Positions 22,846-23,353 of a DNA stretch of 23,353 bases are shown here, piece after piece. The position numbers and the translations under genes are program-made. The notes beneath the pieces are model-generated. The model was not told the origin of the DNA. It saw only the letters and a program-made list of their open reading frames with translations, and made no database searches. Source of the stretch: CAIZQW01 sp964459675 (lineage in GTDB: Bacteria > Verrucomicrobiota > Kiritimatiellia > RFP12 > UBA1067); assembly GCA_964459675.1 (NCBI GenBank), contig CAYWNP010000034.1, forward strand, positions 1-23,353, read 5' to 3'. Numbering within the stretch: the stretch's first letter is position 1; every line of letters begins with the position of its first letter.

Positions 22846-23353
22846 TTACGAGTATTGAGTACTCGCAATAAGCTCAGCGACACGATCAACCTCGACAAGC
22901 GCACCTTTAAACTTCAAAATACCGCTTTGCTCCCACAGATCAAAGGGTGTGACCCACCCCTCCTGCTCAAGCATCTCAATTCCTCTGGCCACTCGGCTCT
23001 TTTTTTTGCCATCTTGGGAACGTAGCGGCATATTCAACAGCCCAACCGGTGCGCCACTCCCCAGCGATTCATAAATCATGGAGACACTATCGCGTGTCAC
23101 CCAGACTGCTGTTGAGGCCTCCAGCTTCTCTGCTACCCAACCCCGCGGAGTCTCTTCGACAGGGACGACCTCAATCGAAGGACACGCCTGCCTCACGGCA
23201 TCAACGAATCCTACTGGTGTCCTTCTGGAAGTTGTCAGCAGAAAATTCTCTCCGCTCTCTGCCCTCCCTGGCCGCCGTAGTCCTATTGGCGAAGGAGGCT
23301 GACTTCTGACTTCGACTCCTCGAATAACTGCCATCAGTTGTTCGAGGAGTTGC
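22846..23353 (-). CDS. ELM1-family putative glycosyltransferase (5' end cut by window edge)
   Basis: The frame is open to the right edge; the ATG at 23334 is internal, because codons before it (QLLEQL) continue the same frame. About 168 C-terminal residues are present. FLLTTSRRTPVGFVDAVRQ and AVWVTRDSVSMIYESLGSGA are the signatures of the bacterial ELM1 (mitochondrial-fission-like, GtrOC1) family, followed by PVGLLNMP. The family has a GT-B fold and occurs in LPS-core clusters of many Gram-negatives; its reaction is not established. The first of four apparently linked core-type genes. Confidence 0.9.
   Translation of the reverse strand, partial: QLLEQLMAVIRGVEVRSQPPSPIGLRRPGRAESGENFLLTTSRRTPVGFVDAVRQACPSIEVVPVEETPRGWVAEKLEASTAVWVTRDSVSMIYESLGSGAPVGLLNMPLRSQDGKKKSRVARGIEMLEQEGWVTPFDLWEQSGILKFKGALVEVDRVAELIASTQYS

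Noticed and set aside
22846..23334. Treating the ATG at 23334 as the start of the ELM1-like gene.
   Set aside because: The frame continues upstream to the window edge and the family has a further N-terminal half, so the gene is cut by the window.

Overview
All genes recognised in this 23.35 kb window lie on the minus strand, so transcription runs from high to low coordinates. It is a surface-glycan locus of a Gram-negative bacterium: it combines LPS-core type genes, CMP-nonulosonate synthesis, a dTDP-3-acylamino sugar module, many glycosyltransferases and an MsbA/PglK-type exporter. Host phylum is uncertain. The long insert in the ABC transporter, the ELM1 and YrbL-like genes and the mixed base composition suggest an uncultured lineage (PVC, Omnitrophota, Nitrospirota or Desulfobacterota-like), but this is only a guess. 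No tRNA, rRNA, CRISPR, transposase or integrase was seen, and no stretch of 300 bases lacks a gene.

Reading in transcription order: (1) 23353-20158, a core-type group: the C-terminal part of an ELM1-family protein, a GT4 glycosyltransferase, a DxD glycosyltransferase and a YrbL-like kinase-fold protein. (2) A 151-base gap with a near-consensus sigma70-type promoter (20064-20092), the probable start of a long operon. (3) 20006-17391, fdtA-fdtC-second hexapeptide acyltransferase-fdtB, making dTDP-Fuc3NAc or dTDP-Qui3NAc. (4) 17371-12930, four glycosyltransferases (CgeB-like, GT10 fucosyltransferase-like, GT25, and a KpsC/KpsS-like protein with a Cys cluster). (5) 12891-7713, pseB-pseC-TIM barrel-pseH-pseI-pseF, the pseudaminic acid pathway, with a metal-dependent sugar isomerase-type TIM barrel where PseG (UDP-sugar hydrolase) would be expected. 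(6) 7720-1343, a second amino-sugar module: Gfo/Idh/MocA oxidoreductase, GT-B protein, DegT aminotransferase, GNAT acetyltransferase, PseA/WbpG-type N-acetyl-sugar amidotransferase and an amidase-signature enzyme. (7) 1297-1, the 5' part of an ABC exporter, cut by the window edge.

Most junctions are overlaps of 4-22 bases or gaps under 85 bases, consistent with co-transcription and translational coupling. Together the genes could make an oligosaccharide carrying a 3-acylamino-3,6-dideoxyhexose and a pseudaminic-acid-like residue, possibly with an acetamidino group, flipped by the ABC exporter. No Wzx, Wzy, RmlA/RmlB or PseG is visible. The most interesting points are the TIM barrel in the PseG slot, the amidotransferase-amidase pair without HisH/HisF, the second amino-sugar module that parallels the Pseudomonas wbp pathway, and long G tracts in or just before glycan genes that could allow phase variation.
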